This document shows, piece after piece, positions 19,139 through 28,547 of a DNA stretch of 64,000 nucleotides. The notes beneath the pieces are model-generated. The model searched no databases and was not told where the DNA came from. It saw only the letters and a list, made by a program, of their open reading frames with translations. The translations under genes were made by a program, and so were the position numbers. How positions within the stretch are numbered: position 1 is the first letter of the stretch; each line of letters starts with the position of its first letter. The stretch comes from Microcoleus vaginatus WJT46-NPBG5 (GTDB lineage: Bacteria > Cyanobacteriota > Cyanobacteriia > Cyanobacteriales > Oscillatoriaceae): contig JAHHHM010000019.1 in the NCBI GenBank assembly GCA_019359355.1, forward strand, positions 78,915 through 142,914, in the 5' to 3' direction.

Positions 19139-19580
19139 AAAAATTTTGAGTTGTTGGACGCCCAATCTATTTTATCAGGTGTTTTCCAGAAGATTTTAGG
19201 GGTTCCGGACATCACCGCCCCATTCTCACTCAGATTTGGGCTGTTAATTTGAATTTCTTATGAAGCCCTTATAAAAACCGCTCTGGCTCTGACACTTAGT
19301 TTGCATTTTCCTAACTTACCGCCTACCCCATGCTATCCTTGCATGACTACTATGCAATGACCGCATCTTTTGGTAATTGTAAAGTTACAATGCAATTTAG
19401 GTGCATATACTTTTAGGGGACAGGCGATGAAAGACCACATTAAGGGACATTTGTAGGAGAAAGCACTTTTTTCGCCAAATTTTATGTAGATTTTTCTAGT
19501 TAAATGAAGATTTGAAAACGATACAATCCAACGTTAGAGTCTAATTCAACTGGTTGTTACGTTAAAGTTGTGGTTCTTTC
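19139..19580. other. Divergent promoter region, rpoZ / GDSL gene
   Basis: Separates the minus-strand rpoZ pair from the plus-strand esterase and Gld-like genes, so promoters for both must lie here. AT-rich toward the right. No coding frame, palindrome or repeat stands out. Confidence 0.4.
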
Positions 19581-20303
19581 ATGCAAACCCTAGAAATTCC
19601 TGTTTCTAAATCCTTACAGCAAACCAATCCCCACCCACTCAAGATCGTTGCTTTGGGGGATAGTATAGTCTATGGATTCGGCGATCCGGAAGGGGGCGGC
19701 TGGGTAGAACGGTTACGCCGGCGATGGATGTTCCCCGACAGCGCCGGCCACGTGCTTTATAATCTAGGCGTGCGCGGTGATAGCGTCCGTCAAGTCGCCG
19801 GACGGTTAGAAATGGAGTTCCGGCATCGCGGCGAACTCCGCAATCGATTACCGGATGTGCTGCTTCTATCTGTCGGCTTGAATGATTCCGCTCGGCTATC
19901 CCGACCGAATGGGCGAAATTATATTGAGTTTGATGTGTTTCAAGCAGATTTGGCCAACTTGCTAGACCTGTCACAAAGGCTGTGTCCGGTATTGTTTGTT
20001 GGCATGGTGCCGGTGGATGAAACAAAGATGCCATTTTTAAATTGTTTCTACTACAATCACACCGATCAGTACCGTTACAAAGAAGCCACGCGGCAAGCTT
20101 GTTTAGACCGGCAAATTCCCTATCTAGACATTTTCGATCAGTGGATGGCTCGTGGCGAGGAATGGCAGAGATCGCGTTTAGGTGCGGATGGACTGCATCC
20201 AAATGTCGCCGGCTATCAAGCCTTACTGCAAGATGTTCTTAATTGGAAGCCGATTGCCGAACTGGCGGCAAAGAAACAAGAACCTCATTTTGTTAATTTT
20301 TAA
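19581..20303 (+). CDS. GDSL/SGNH-type esterase or lipase
   Basis: A 240-residue SGNH hydrolase. Block I is IVALGDSIVYGFGDP with the nucleophile Ser; the block II Gly is in NLGVRGDS; block III is LLSVGLNDSARL with the oxyanion Asn; block V is GADGLHPNVAGY with the catalytic Asp and His. All four catalytic blocks are intact, so an active esterase or acyl hydrolase is likely; the substrate is unknown. No signal peptide, so probably cytoplasmic. It precedes the Gld-like ABC operon by 81 bases on the same strand. Confidence 0.9.
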   Translation: MQTLEIPVSKSLQQTNPHPLKIVALGDSIVYGFGDPEGGGWVERLRRRWMFPDSAGHVLYNLGVRGDSVRQVAGRLEMEFRHRGELRNRLPDVLLLSVGLNDSARLSRPNGRNYIEFDVFQADLANLLDLSQRLCPVLFVGMVPVDETKMPFLNCFYYNHTDQYRYKEATRQACLDRQIPYLDIFDQWMARGEEWQRSRLGADGLHPNVAGYQALLQDVLNWKPIAELAAKKQEPHFVNF

Positions 20304-20384
20304 GGGCGAATCACTCATCGTTGATCACGATTAGCGTAGAGTCATTAGCCGCAAACAAATGACAATTTAAAAGCTAGACTCTAA

Positions 20385-21506
20385 ATGATTGAAGTTGAGC
20401 ATTTAAGCAAAATCTACGGCTCGACAGCGGCAATTCAAGATGTCACCTTTGCCGTGCCGCCAGGAGAAATTTTAGGGTTTTTGGGTCCTAATGGAGCCGG
20501 AAAAACAACAACGATGCGGATTTTGGCTGGATATCTGCCGGCCACAACCGGAACCGCTCGAATTGCCGGTTTTGAAGTGCATGAAGATTCAATGGCAGTG
20601 CGGCAGCGGATCGGTTATCTGCCGGAACTCCCGCCGCTTTACCCGCAAATGACGGTTGAGGGATTTTTGTATTTTGTGGCGCGGCTCAAACACGTGCCGG
20701 CAGGGGATCGCGACCGGCAAGTAGAATCAGCTTTGCAGCGTTGCAATCTCGTTGAAAAGCGCAGAGTTTTGATTCGCAAGCTTTCTAAAGGCTTCAAGCA
20801 GCGCGTCGGCATCGCTCAAGCCATTGTTCATGATCCGCCGGTGATTATTTTAGATGAACCCACCGTTGGACTTGATCCCCGCCAAATTATCGATATGCGG
20901 CATTTGATCAAAAGTCTGGCCGGCGAACATACGATTATTCTTTCCACCCATATCTTGCCGGAAGTTAGCATGACGTGCAGCCGGTGGGCCATTATCAATC
21001 GTGGGCGCGTCGTGGCTACGGATACCTCAGACAGCGCCGCCGGTTATGAATTGGAGTTAGAAGGAGATATCGCGGAAGCTCAGCACCGGCTGCAAGCCAT
21101 ACCGGGCGTGATTTCGGTCGAACCGATCCGCACAGAACGCGCCTTGGAAAATCGCCACCGGCTGCGTGTATTATCCCGATCTGGGATTGAACCGGCACCG
21201 GACATTGTAGCGGCGTTAGTGGCCGCAGGGCAGAATTTATACGAAATGCGACGCACGCGCAGCAGCCTGGAAGATGTATTTTTAGAAGTGACCAGAGAAG
21301 AAGAACCACCGGCATCTTTATTTTCCGGGGGTGAACAAGCGCCAGAAACGCCAGAAGTCATAGAGAAGGGCCAGGAGTCGTCTGTCCAAGATTCGGGTGG
21401 GGAAATCGCCGCAGAAACGCTAGAAAGTGAATCTGCAGGTGTTGAAGCAGCGCCCAAGACACCAGAAAATGAGAATGACGATGTCCGCTCAGACCTGTGG
21501 GCGTGA
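20385..21506 (+). CDS. ABC transporter ATPase, Gld-type
   Basis: Energises the membrane complex encoded downstream. The nucleotide-binding domain (1-230) has Walker A GPNGAGKTTT, the signature LSKGFKQRVGIAQAI, Walker B VIILDEPTVGLDP and the switch His in STHI. Architecture matches GldA-type ATPases. Residues about 300-373 are an unusual acidic tail with repeats of Glu-Thr-Pro-Glu type (APETPEVIEKG, KTPENENDD) not needed for ATP hydrolysis. It begins with ATG 20385; the permease follows 73 bases later. By analogy with the Bacteroidetes gld genes a gliding or surface-export role is possible but unproven. Confidence 0.92.
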   Translation: MIEVEHLSKIYGSTAAIQDVTFAVPPGEILGFLGPNGAGKTTTMRILAGYLPATTGTARIAGFEVHEDSMAVRQRIGYLPELPPLYPQMTVEGFLYFVARLKHVPAGDRDRQVESALQRCNLVEKRRVLIRKLSKGFKQRVGIAQAIVHDPPVIILDEPTVGLDPRQIIDMRHLIKSLAGEHTIILSTHILPEVSMTCSRWAIINRGRVVATDTSDSAAGYELELEGDIAEAQHRLQAIPGVISVEPIRTERALENRHRLRVLSRSGIEPAPDIVAALVAAGQNLYEMRRTRSSLEDVFLEVTREEEPPASLFSGGEQAPETPEVIEKGQESSVQDSGGEIAAETLESESAGVEAAPKTPENENDDVRSDLWA

Positions 21507-21579
21507 TGCCGGTGTAAAGCTCAGACAAGGGTAATTGATTTTGCCCAGCTGCATTTTGACTGTGAGAGCGGGGCTGTAA

Positions 21580-22392
21580 ATGAAAGTAATGCTCGGAAAT
21601 ATTATCGCGATTTACCGCAAAGAGTTACAGAACTACTTTGTCTCGCCGGTCGCTTATGCGATCGCCGGCTTCTTTTGGCTGATCGCTGGGGTATTTTTTA
21701 CAGCGATTTTGCTAGGGCAAGAAGGCGTAATTCGGCAAGCGGCTTTAATGGATATTCAGGTACAGCAAACCGGCGTTGTGATGCCGCCAGTGGATGTGCC
21801 CTATCAATTTTTGCAGTTCTTCTTAGGATTTATGGGGCAGCTGTCACTCTACATCTTGCCGATTCTATCAATGGGTTTGTATGCAGAGGAACGCAAAAGC
21901 CGTACCTTAGAGCTGCTAGCGACTTCACCGATTACGAACTGGGCAGTCGCAGTGGGTAAATTACTGGGAGTGCTAACCTTTTTTGCCACCATGATGCTGC
22001 CGATTTTAGCGTGCGAGTTAATCGCCCTGAGTGCTGCCAACCCACCCATGCCACTTAGCGTTCCCTTGTTAGGCCATTTAGGGCTGCTGTTGCTAGCCGC
22101 CAGTGTTTTATCTTTGGGAATGTTCATTTCTTCTCTGACAGACAGCACGATTTTGGCGGCAATTATTACATTTGTCGTGGTTGTGTTCCTATCCGTTATA
22201 GATTTACTCGCAAGCGGAGTTGGTGGCCCAGTTTGGCAGGTACTGGGATCTTTATCCTTACTCAAACCCTACTCAAATTTGGTGCGCGGGGTCGTTGATA
22301 CTAGCAATCTAGTTCTGTTTGCAAGTTACATTGTTCTTGGCGTATTTCTAACGGCTCAATCGATTGAAACGTTGAGATTTCAGCGCTCTTAG
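21580..22392 (+). CDS. ABC-2 family permease, GldF-like
   Basis: A 270-residue integral membrane protein with about six hydrophobic spans (for example GFFWLIAGVFFTAILL, LSLYILPILSMGLYAEE, LLLAASVLSLGMFISSLT, LVLFASYIVLGVFLT). The start IAIYRKELQNYFVSPVAY and the segment EERKSRTLELLATSPIT are typical of GldF/CcmB-like ABC-2 permeases. It forms the channel partner of the ATPase encoded upstream and the auxiliary protein encoded downstream. Confidence 0.9.
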   Translation: MKVMLGNIIAIYRKELQNYFVSPVAYAIAGFFWLIAGVFFTAILLGQEGVIRQAALMDIQVQQTGVVMPPVDVPYQFLQFFLGFMGQLSLYILPILSMGLYAEERKSRTLELLATSPITNWAVAVGKLLGVLTFFATMMLPILACELIALSAANPPMPLSVPLLGHLGLLLLAASVLSLGMFISSLTDSTILAAIITFVVVVFLSVIDLLASGVGGPVWQVLGSLSLLKPYSNLVRGVVDTSNLVLFASYIVLGVFLTAQSIETLRFQRS

Positions 22393-22455
22393 TTTTGCCC
22401 TAGAATTAGGGGATTTGGGATGGGGCAGTTGGAACTTTAGGTAGATTGACACCCG

Positions 22456-24297
22456 ATGAAACAGTTGAAAAATTTTTGGAAAAATGGCGGTTTTTGGATA
22501 GGCCCGTTTTTGATTGTAATGGGCTTAACATCTGCCTTTGTTTCAGGCAGTTGGCTGCCAGTGCCGGCAGCACTGGCAATTGCCGGCATTGTGATTTTAG
22601 GGTTGTGGCTATTGTCTCAAGGGCGTACGGTACTGAGCTTTTTGGGTAAGCGCTCCACCCAAGCCGGTACGAATGCTGTGGCGGCTACGCTGTCAGTGCT
22701 AGTGATTTTGGGGCTAATTAATTTTTTAGCCAATCGCTATTTAGTGCGAGTGGATTTAACAGAAAATCAACTGTTTAGCTTGGCTCCTCAAACTCAGCAA
22801 TTGGTGAGTAATTTAGAGCAACCTGTGAAGGTTTCGATCTTTGATCGTGTGCCGAATCCTTCAGACCAATTATTGCTGCAAAATTACCAGCGTTCGGGAG
22901 GGTCAAAGTTTAGTTATGAGTATGTTGATCCCCAACTGCAGCCGGCTATAGCCCAAGAGTATGGGGTGACTCGCTTTGGAGAGGTACATCTCAAATCAAA
23001 CGAACGGCAGCAGTTTCTGGGAAATGTTGACCCACAAAGTCGCTTAACTGAAATAAAACTGACCAATGGGATCGCCCAAATTATCAGCGATGAAAAAACT
23101 AAAGTTTATTTCCTTCAAGGCCACGGAGAGCGCTCTCTAAAGCCCGCAGATGGGGGAATTTACCAAGCGGTTAAGTCTTTAGAAAACAGAAATTTTATTA
23201 TTGAACCGCTCAATTTAGCTGAGCAGCAGGATGTGCCGGCAGATGCGGGAGTGGTGGTGATCGCCGGCCCAAAACGAGCGCTATTTGAAGGTGAAGTAAA
23301 AGCCTTGCGGCAATATCTGCAACTGGGCGGCAGTATGCTGGTAATGGTTGATCCCTCAACCGATCCCAAGTTAACCGCACTGTTGCAAGATTGGGGCGTC
23401 ACCCTTGATAATCGCTTGGTCATCGATGCTTCGGGACAAGGACAATTGGTGGGATTAGGGCCGGCTGAACCTCTGATTACGAATTATGGCAATCATCCCA
23501 TCACCAAAGATTTTAGTGGGGGCTACTCGTTCTATCGAGGGGCGCGATCCATTGAAACGAATGAGGTGCCGGGGATTGAGGAAACTCCCCTGCTAATCAC
23601 CAATGAGCGCAGTTGGGCGGAAAGCAACCCGAAGAACCAGCCATTAAAGTTTAATGCTGAAACTGATGGCCAAGGCCCACTGATGTTGGGAGTGGCATTG
23701 AGTCGAAAAATCGCACAAGATGGGGTGCCGGCAGCTAAACCCTCGCCGACGCCAACGGCATCACCGGAAACGGAAGCATCTCCAACGCCAACGCCAACGA
23801 CATCACCGGCAACGGAAGCCTCCCCAACGCCAACAACATCACCGGCAACGGAAGCCTCCCCAACGCCAACGCCAACGGCATCACCGGCAGCGGAAGCCTC
23901 CCCAACGCCAACGCCAACGCCAACTGCATCACCGGCAGCGGAAGCGTCTCCAACGCCAACCCCAACGGCATCACCCACACCAACACCAACGCCAACGTCG
24001 GCAGCAGGTAAGCCGGCGCAGACAAATACAGAGGCTCGAATGGTTGTCTTCGGTAACTCTGAATTTGCCACAGATGGTGTCTTCGAGCAGCAGTTAAATG
24101 GAGATGTTTTCCTCAATTCCATTAGTTGGTTGAGCAAGCAGGATGCACAAACGCTTTCCATTCGTCCGAAAGAAACAACCAACCGCAGGATCGCAATGAC
24201 TGCAGAGCAAGCCTCGTTACTTGATTGGTTGTCTCGCAGGATTTTACCGGCAGTTGGTTTGCTTTCAGCCGGCGCTTTGTGGTGGAGCCGGCGTTAA
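22456..24297 (+). CDS. GldG-like ABC auxiliary protein with Pro/Thr repeat insert
   Basis: A 613-residue membrane protein matching the GldG / ABC-type uncharacterised transport auxiliary family. Two or three spans are near the N terminus (FLIVMGLTSAFVSG, ALAIAGIVILGLWLL, LVILGLINFLANRY), then a large extracytoplasmic domain beginning RVDLTENQLFSLAPQTQQ, and a C-terminal span (LPAVGLLSAGALWW). Residues about 430-515 are a low-complexity insert made of SPTPTPTASPA-type units, just before the last part of the periplasmic domain. The insert may be a stiff spacer. The gene is the third of the operon. Confidence 0.88.
   Translation: MKQLKNFWKNGGFWIGPFLIVMGLTSAFVSGSWLPVPAALAIAGIVILGLWLLSQGRTVLSFLGKRSTQAGTNAVAATLSVLVILGLINFLANRYLVRVDLTENQLFSLAPQTQQLVSNLEQPVKVSIFDRVPNPSDQLLLQNYQRSGGSKFSYEYVDPQLQPAIAQEYGVTRFGEVHLKSNERQQFLGNVDPQSRLTEIKLTNGIAQIISDEKTKVYFLQGHGERSLKPADGGIYQAVKSLENRNFIIEPLNLAEQQDVPADAGVVVIAGPKRALFEGEVKALRQYLQLGGSMLVMVDPSTDPKLTALLQDWGVTLDNRLVIDASGQGQLVGLGPAEPLITNYGNHPITKDFSGGYSFYRGARSIETNEVPGIEETPLLITNERSWAESNPKNQPLKFNAETDGQGPLMLGVALSRKIAQDGVPAAKPSPTPTASPETEASPTPTPTTSPATEASPTPTTSPATEASPTPTPTASPAAEASPTPTPTPTASPAAEASPTPTPTASPTPTPTPTSAAGKPAQTNTEARMVVFGNSEFATDGVFEQQLNGDVFLNSISWLSKQDAQTLSIRPKETTNRRIAMTAEQASLLDWLSRRILPAVGLLSAGALWWSRR
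23743..24000 (+). repeat. Coding minisatellite in the GldG-like gene
   Basis: About five imperfect tandem units of 30-45 bases built from ACGCCAACG and ACCGGCA-type words encode alternating Ser-Pro-Thr-Pro-Thr and Ala-Thr/Ala-Glu-Ala blocks. The frame is kept, and unit lengths are multiples of three. Copy number is likely to vary between strains. Confidence 0.8.
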
Positions 24298-24301
24298 CAA
24301 G

Positions 24302-24360
24302 TTGAGATTTTAGATTTTAGATGCGAGGATTTTTATCCATTTTAAATTCTAAAATCTCAA
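24302..24360. repeat. Inverted heptamer repeat between GldG-like and DUF4340 genes
   Basis: TTGAGATTTTAGA (24302-24314) and TCTAAAATCTCAA (24348-24360) are a perfect 13-bp inverted repeat. It contains the same ATTTTAG/CTAAAAT word as the STRR tracts elsewhere. It could fold in the transcript between two operon genes. Confidence 0.8.
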
Positions 24361-24430
24361 GTTGACATCTAACTATATTTGTCAATAACAAGCTTACTAA
24401 ACCCTAATAATTTAACCGTCAGAATTTACC

Positions 24431-25660
24431 ATGAAATTGCAGCGATCTACTCTAATTCTGATGCTCTCAGCAGTGCTTTTGGGTGGGTTTGTTTACGTTT
24501 ATGAGGTTCAAGAGGCTCCTAAACGGGAAGCGGCAAAGACGAAGCAGCAGCAAATCTTTTCCTTTCGGGAAGATGAGGTGCAATCTCTGAGAGTAAAAAC
24601 CCCAAAACAAACCCTAGCGTTTGAGCGAGTGAGTCAGAAAGAGCCGGTAAAACCAGAGGAACCGATCTGGATGATGACGGTTGTAGATTTGGCCGATCAA
24701 CCTCAGCCGGCCCCAGCAGCTTGCCTGCCACCGGCTCTAACCCCAGCCGCAAAACCTGGACAAACTCCAGCCGCGACTCAAACGCCCGCTACAAGCCAAA
24801 ATCCAGCCACTTGTCAGCCATCGGCTGCCAGTCAGGTTTTTGCACCAACACCAACGCCGGCAGCGACTGCTTCACCCACAACTTCACCAACACCGGCAGC
24901 ATCACCAACGCCGGCAGTAACAACTTCGCCGACAGCCTCACCCACGCCGGCAGCAACAACTTCACCCACAGCATCAGCCTCACCCACGCCGGCAGTAACA
25001 ACTTCGCCGGCAGTAACAACTTCGCCGGCAGCAACAACCTCACCCACAGCCTCTCCCAAGCCAACAGCCTCTCCCACACCTGCCGCCTTACCCAAGCCTG
25101 GGGCTAAATTGCCGGCAAGTGACGCATCAGTGGCTTACTTGTTAAGTTTGCTAAGCAGTAGTAAAAGCGCTCGCACAATCGTAATGACGAACCCAGCCAA
25201 GCAACGTCAAGACTTTGGTTTAGATGAGCCGGTGGGGACTGTAGAAGTCAAGCTCAAAAATCAGCAAACCCATCGCCTAATTTTGGGCAAGCCGGATTTT
25301 AATCAAAGCTTCTTGTACGCCCAAGCCAATCCCCCAGAGAACCGGCTTGAAGCAATTGAGGTACTGCTGGTGCCTACAGATTTGGAAAATGCTGTTGATC
25401 GACCACTCTTAGAATGGAAAAAGGAGGACAAAGACTCTAAACCACCTGAAACCACCCCTAAGGATAAAAAACCTCAAAATCCAGCTCAAAATCAGCAACC
25501 TCAAGGCACTTCTCCAGATAAAGATCCTGCCGGTGCATCTAGCACTCCAAAAGCTAGCCCTAAAAATGCTGAGGGCGCTGTTAAAAAGCCTGATGCGAAC
25601 GCGGAAAAAACGCCTCCAGCAGAGTCACCACAGCCAGATTCTCCCCAGCCGAATGAATAA
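24431..25660 (+). CDS. DUF4340 protein with Pro/Thr-rich linker
   Basis: A 409-residue protein with an N-terminal signal anchor (STLILMLSAVLLGGFVYVYE), a short beta-rich part (IFSFREDEVQSLRVKTPKQT) and, after residue 235, the DUF4340 core (YLLSLLSSSKSARTI, VEVKLKNQQTHRLILGKPD). DUF4340 proteins often accompany GldG-like ABC genes. Residues about 90-235 are Pro/Thr/Ala-rich, including repeated TTSPTASPTPAA units, and the tail (330-409) is a charged Pro/Lys/Glu-rich extension. It is the last gene of the operon. Confidence 0.85.
   Translation: MKLQRSTLILMLSAVLLGGFVYVYEVQEAPKREAAKTKQQQIFSFREDEVQSLRVKTPKQTLAFERVSQKEPVKPEEPIWMMTVVDLADQPQPAPAACLPPALTPAAKPGQTPAATQTPATSQNPATCQPSAASQVFAPTPTPAATASPTTSPTPAASPTPAVTTSPTASPTPAATTSPTASASPTPAVTTSPAVTTSPAATTSPTASPKPTASPTPAALPKPGAKLPASDASVAYLLSLLSSSKSARTIVMTNPAKQRQDFGLDEPVGTVEVKLKNQQTHRLILGKPDFNQSFLYAQANPPENRLEAIEVLLVPTDLENAVDRPLLEWKKEDKDSKPPETTPKDKKPQNPAQNQQPQGTSPDKDPAGASSTPKASPKNAEGAVKKPDANAEKTPPAESPQPDSPQPNE
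24850..25090 (+). repeat. Coding minisatellite in the DUF4340 gene
   Basis: Imperfect repeats of GCCGGCAGTAACAACTTC-like and CTCACCCACAGC-like words encode the Thr/Ser/Pro/Ala linker. The word composition differs from the repeat in the preceding gene, so the two seem to have expanded separately. Confidence 0.75.
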
Positions 25661-25972
25661 CCACTTACTGAGATTCGGCTGTAAATAGAAGTGCCGGCGC
25701 AAGTCAAAAACCCACCCTAACAGGCGAGCAATGATTGGCCTATTTGCTCTGCTTGGAAAGCAAATATTAGACGAGTTTGCTCGTCACTGGAAACAGCCAA
25801 CAAACGCTCTTTTCCAAGCACCGGCAGCCTTTCCCAGATTCTCTAGGCAAATGCTTCAGAAATCTTAATGAAATTTCTCATCAAATCGCTTTAACCTAAC
25901 AATTTGGGGTGGCTTTTTGACTTTGGGCCGCATCAAACGTCCTGCACCGTCAATTTTGTTGAGAAATTTAGC
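25661..25972. other. Intergenic region with two hairpins before the heme oxygenase gene
   Basis: Contains two perfect stems: TATTTGCT/AGCAAATA (25741-25748 with 25759-25766) and GACGAG/CTCGTC with a four-base loop (25770-25785). Neither is followed by a T-run. They may end the Gld-like transcript or form a leader of the heme oxygenase mRNA. Confidence 0.45.
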
Positions 25973-26689
25973 ATGAGCAGTAATCTAGCGACCAAATTGC
26001 GTGAGGGCACTAAGAAGTCCCACACGATGGCAGAAAATGTCGGATTTATTAAGTGCTTCTTAAAAGGCACCGTTGAGAAAACCTCTTATCGGAAGCTCGT
26101 TAGCAACCTCTACTTCGTCTACTCCGCAATGGAAGAAGAGATGGAACGCAATCGGCAGCACCCGATCGTCTCTAAATTTTACTTCCCTGAGTTAAACCGC
26201 AAGGCCAGCTTAGAGCAGGATCTACAATACTACTACGGCCCGAATTGGCGCGAACAAGTGGCTCCCTCACCGGCAGCTCAAGCTTACGTGCAGCAAATTC
26301 GCAACGTATCTAACTCTGCGCCTGAACTCTTAGCCGCTCATTCCTACACTCGCTACCTGGGTGACTTGTCTGGTGGCCAAATCCTCAAAGGCATTGCCCA
26401 ACGGGGAATGAACTTAACAGAGGGTGAAGGCACCGCTTTCTACGAGTTTGCAGAAATTCCTGACGAAAAAGCCTTCAAAGCCACCTATCGGCAGGCAATG
26501 AACGATTTGCCTATTGATGAAGCCACGGCAGAGCGCATTGTCACTGAAGCGAATGATGCGTTCGGCATGAATATGAAGCTTTTCCAAGAATTAGAAGGCA
26601 ACTTGATCAAAGCAATTGGTCTGATGCTCTTTAATTCTCTAACGCGCCGCCGCGCTCGTGGCAGCACTGAATTAGTAACAGCCGACTAA
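25973..26689 (+). CDS. ho1: Heme oxygenase (biliverdin-producing)
   Basis: Cleaves heme to biliverdin IX-alpha, CO and iron using reduced ferredoxin, the first step toward phycobilins and phytochrome chromophore. The proximal heme ligand is His17 in KKSHTMAENVGF. The distal-helix motif LGDLSGGQILKGIA is intact, and YFPELNRK and YYYGPNW are typical of cyanobacterial HO1. ATG 25973 gives 238 residues, the normal length; an in-frame ATG at 25904 would add an atypical leader. Heptamer repeats follow the stop. Confidence 0.96.
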   Translation: MSSNLATKLREGTKKSHTMAENVGFIKCFLKGTVEKTSYRKLVSNLYFVYSAMEEEMERNRQHPIVSKFYFPELNRKASLEQDLQYYYGPNWREQVAPSPAAQAYVQQIRNVSNSAPELLAAHSYTRYLGDLSGGQILKGIAQRGMNLTEGEGTAFYEFAEIPDEKAFKATYRQAMNDLPIDEATAERIVTEANDAFGMNMKLFQELEGNLIKAIGLMLFNSLTRRRARGSTELVTAD

Positions 26690-26713
26690 ATTCTAAATTA
26701 GGCTCGTTGAATG

Positions 26714-26790
26714 TTGGATTTTAGGTTTTGGATTTTGGGTTTTGGATTTTGTGGTGAATCTAAAATCTGAAATCTAAAATCTAAAATCAG
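26714..26790. repeat. STRR heptamer tract with inverted halves
   Basis: The left half repeats GGATTTT/GGTTTTG heptamers and the right half repeats ATCTAAA, so the two halves are complementary and could fold into a long imperfect hairpin. It lies between convergent genes (heme oxygenase and a Mo-nitro_C protein) and may work as a transcription end. Confidence 0.8.
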
Positions 26791-26802
26791 ATCCATCTAA
26801 AA

Positions 26803-27075
26803 TTAAGAACAGACTTGTAAATCAATGCCGCACTCATCCACGAGATAGCACATCGCCCGAAACCGCAAGCCAACCAGTTGATCGTAGAGGGGATTGAGCT
26901 TGCACATTGGCGGAATGTGAAACAGGGTGCGACCCAAAATTTTGATATCTCGCTCGAATGGGCACTGAGCGGGAATCGCTTTATAAATAAACTGAGCGAC
27001 TTCAGGATTGTGAATCTCCAGTTGATCAAGCCATTGACGCAGGGGTTGCAGGAGATCAAATCTATGTTGAGTCAT
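26803..27075 (-). CDS. Mo-nitro_C family protein, copy 1
   Basis: A 90-residue protein matching the domain labelled 'Mo-dependent nitrogenase C-terminus': FIYKAIPAQCPFERDIKILG, HIPPMCKLNPLYDQLVGLRF, CYLVDECG. Despite the family name there is no nitrogenase gene here, and the biochemical role is unknown. Conserved Cys residues (AQCPFE, MCKL, MCYL, DECG) could bind metal; that is inference. A closely similar paralogue lies 3 kb away at 30096-30458. Confidence 0.85.
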   Translation of the reverse strand: MTQHRFDLLQPLRQWLDQLEIHNPEVAQFIYKAIPAQCPFERDIKILGRTLFHIPPMCKLNPLYDQLVGLRFRAMCYLVDECGIDLQVCS

Positions 27076-27557
27076 AACTTCACCTACCAGTGAGTGGGCT
27101 GTCGCTTGTTTCTTTACTGTTTCTACTTACAACGATACAAATTTCAATAAATAGTTTGGTAAAGGAAGAAAGAAAACTCTCACCCAGATTGTAAAGGTTT
27201 GATAAACTAAATTTTTTGTTTGGTAGCGTTTGTTACGATTGCGCCCGTGGTTTCGCGGTTATCATCTTTTGGCAAATGGCTGGAATGACTGCTGCGGCTG
27301 TATTCCGAGGGGGTAGTATGCAGGATCACCCAAAGATGAAAAATGTAGATTTTTCACAGGGAAGTCGTGAATGAGGGGGAACCGGGGTGAAGCAAAGTAA
27401 AGGCAAAACGGTTAGAGTTTGAGCCACTCACTGGGAAGCTGCACTATTGGTTTTGATAGGAAATGGGCTGTAACTGAACGCTCATCCCATTCGCTATTTT
27501 AAGCAAAGAATCAAAATCTTGAATTCGTCTTCCCCTCCTCCTGTATAAAAGCCTAGC
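27076..27557. other. Intergenic region upstream of Mo-nitro_C copy 1
   Basis: Holds the promoter side of the minus-strand Mo-nitro_C gene and the 3' side of the YwqG-like gene. A 32-codon plus-strand frame (27276-27374, starting MAGMTAAAVF) is open but has no recognisable family. No terminator or repeat is obvious. Confidence 0.35.
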
Positions 27558-28388
27558 TTATAAGCAATCCCAATTATACAAAACGCTAGAAAAATCAAGA
27601 TTTCTCAATGCTGATTCTTTGATAAAAAAGTTGCATATACCCATATCTCCCCATTGGATATAAATTTTGTCAGAGTCACTAGAATCAGAGTCAATTTGCA
27701 ACAGGAGAATATACGGTTCTGCTTCTTCTGGCAAGCGTTCTCTGGGATCGCTTTGAGTAAAGGAAGGATAACCTCCTAGCCGGTGCCCAGACTCAAATCT
27801 AGTTTGATATTCGTCCATTACTAAGTCATCCTCTTCAAATACTTCCCATATCTCTTCTCCCATTAATTCGTTGAATTTAAAATCTTGAGGTGTGATAGGA
27901 GAATATTTTAATGTGAAAGTTAAAGCAAAGCAGTCTTTTGTAACTGGCGGAGATGAACGAGAGGTGTGAAAAGGAGTATACTTTCTATGCCACAAAGTTG
28001 GTAAGAAACTGAAGTCTGTGATCAGGTTATCCTCGTTAAAGTCAAGTTCGGGAAAATAAAGAACCCGAAAACCTGTTTGACTCGTTGGATTTTCAAAATC
28101 ACAACCGTATCCGTCTCCAATATAAAATTGGAGAATTCCCTTTTCTGGAAAGCCCTCCAAGTGAGGAACCTCTTCAAAGTTGATTTGAGCGAGGAGGTAG
28201 AGATAATCACCTTCTGGAGTCTTGGGATAGTCGAAGTTTTTGGGCAAGTAGGGGAATCCGGCAAATTTACTTTGCCAAGGATTCACTTCTCTTGTCAGGT
28301 GAGTTTCGATTTCAACATAGGGCTTGACAGTTGCTTCAAATTTACTTCTAAATTTTTCTAACTCAGGAGGAAGTTCAAAATTTTTCAT
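27558..28388 (-). CDS. YwqG-like protein (DUF1963)
   Basis: A 276-residue soluble protein. SKFAGFPYLPKNFDYPKTPE, YLLAQINFEEVPHLEGFP and ILQFYIGDGYG near the N terminus, and HRLGGYPSFTQSDPRE and LLLQIDSDSS with WGDMGICNFFI near the C terminus, match the DUF1963/YwqG family. Function is unknown. It stands alone on the minus strand and its GC content is lower than that of neighbouring housekeeping genes, which may indicate transfer. Confidence 0.88.
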   Translation of the reverse strand: MKNFELPPELEKFRSKFEATVKPYVEIETHLTREVNPWQSKFAGFPYLPKNFDYPKTPEGDYLYLLAQINFEEVPHLEGFPEKGILQFYIGDGYGCDFENPTSQTGFRVLYFPELDFNEDNLITDFSFLPTLWHRKYTPFHTSRSSPPVTKDCFALTFTLKYSPITPQDFKFNELMGEEIWEVFEEDDLVMDEYQTRFESGHRLGGYPSFTQSDPRERLPEEAEPYILLLQIDSDSSDSDKIYIQWGDMGICNFFIKESALRNLDFSSVLYNWDCL

Positions 28389-28547
28389 TTCTGCACTTAC
28401 TTGGAAGATTTTCTAAATTGATGAGATAATTGTAAACCACTGAGATGCTGTAGTTTAGGAGCAGATACTATTTCTACTCCTGGCAGAATTATCAACTAAC
28501 TATCTGGTAAAGCGAAAGATTGTCGCTCTCTCTATAAATTACTACAA

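Noticed and set aside
23532..24182. Long antisense open frame opposite the GldG-like repeat (also 23735-24025, 24789-25095)
   Set aside because: Created by the Pro/Thr minisatellite; the translation is simple Val-Gly or Leu-Pro repetition and no start context supports a gene.
23743..25090. Possible CRISPR array
   Set aside because: Repeats are coding, in frame, of variable unit length and without unique spacers.
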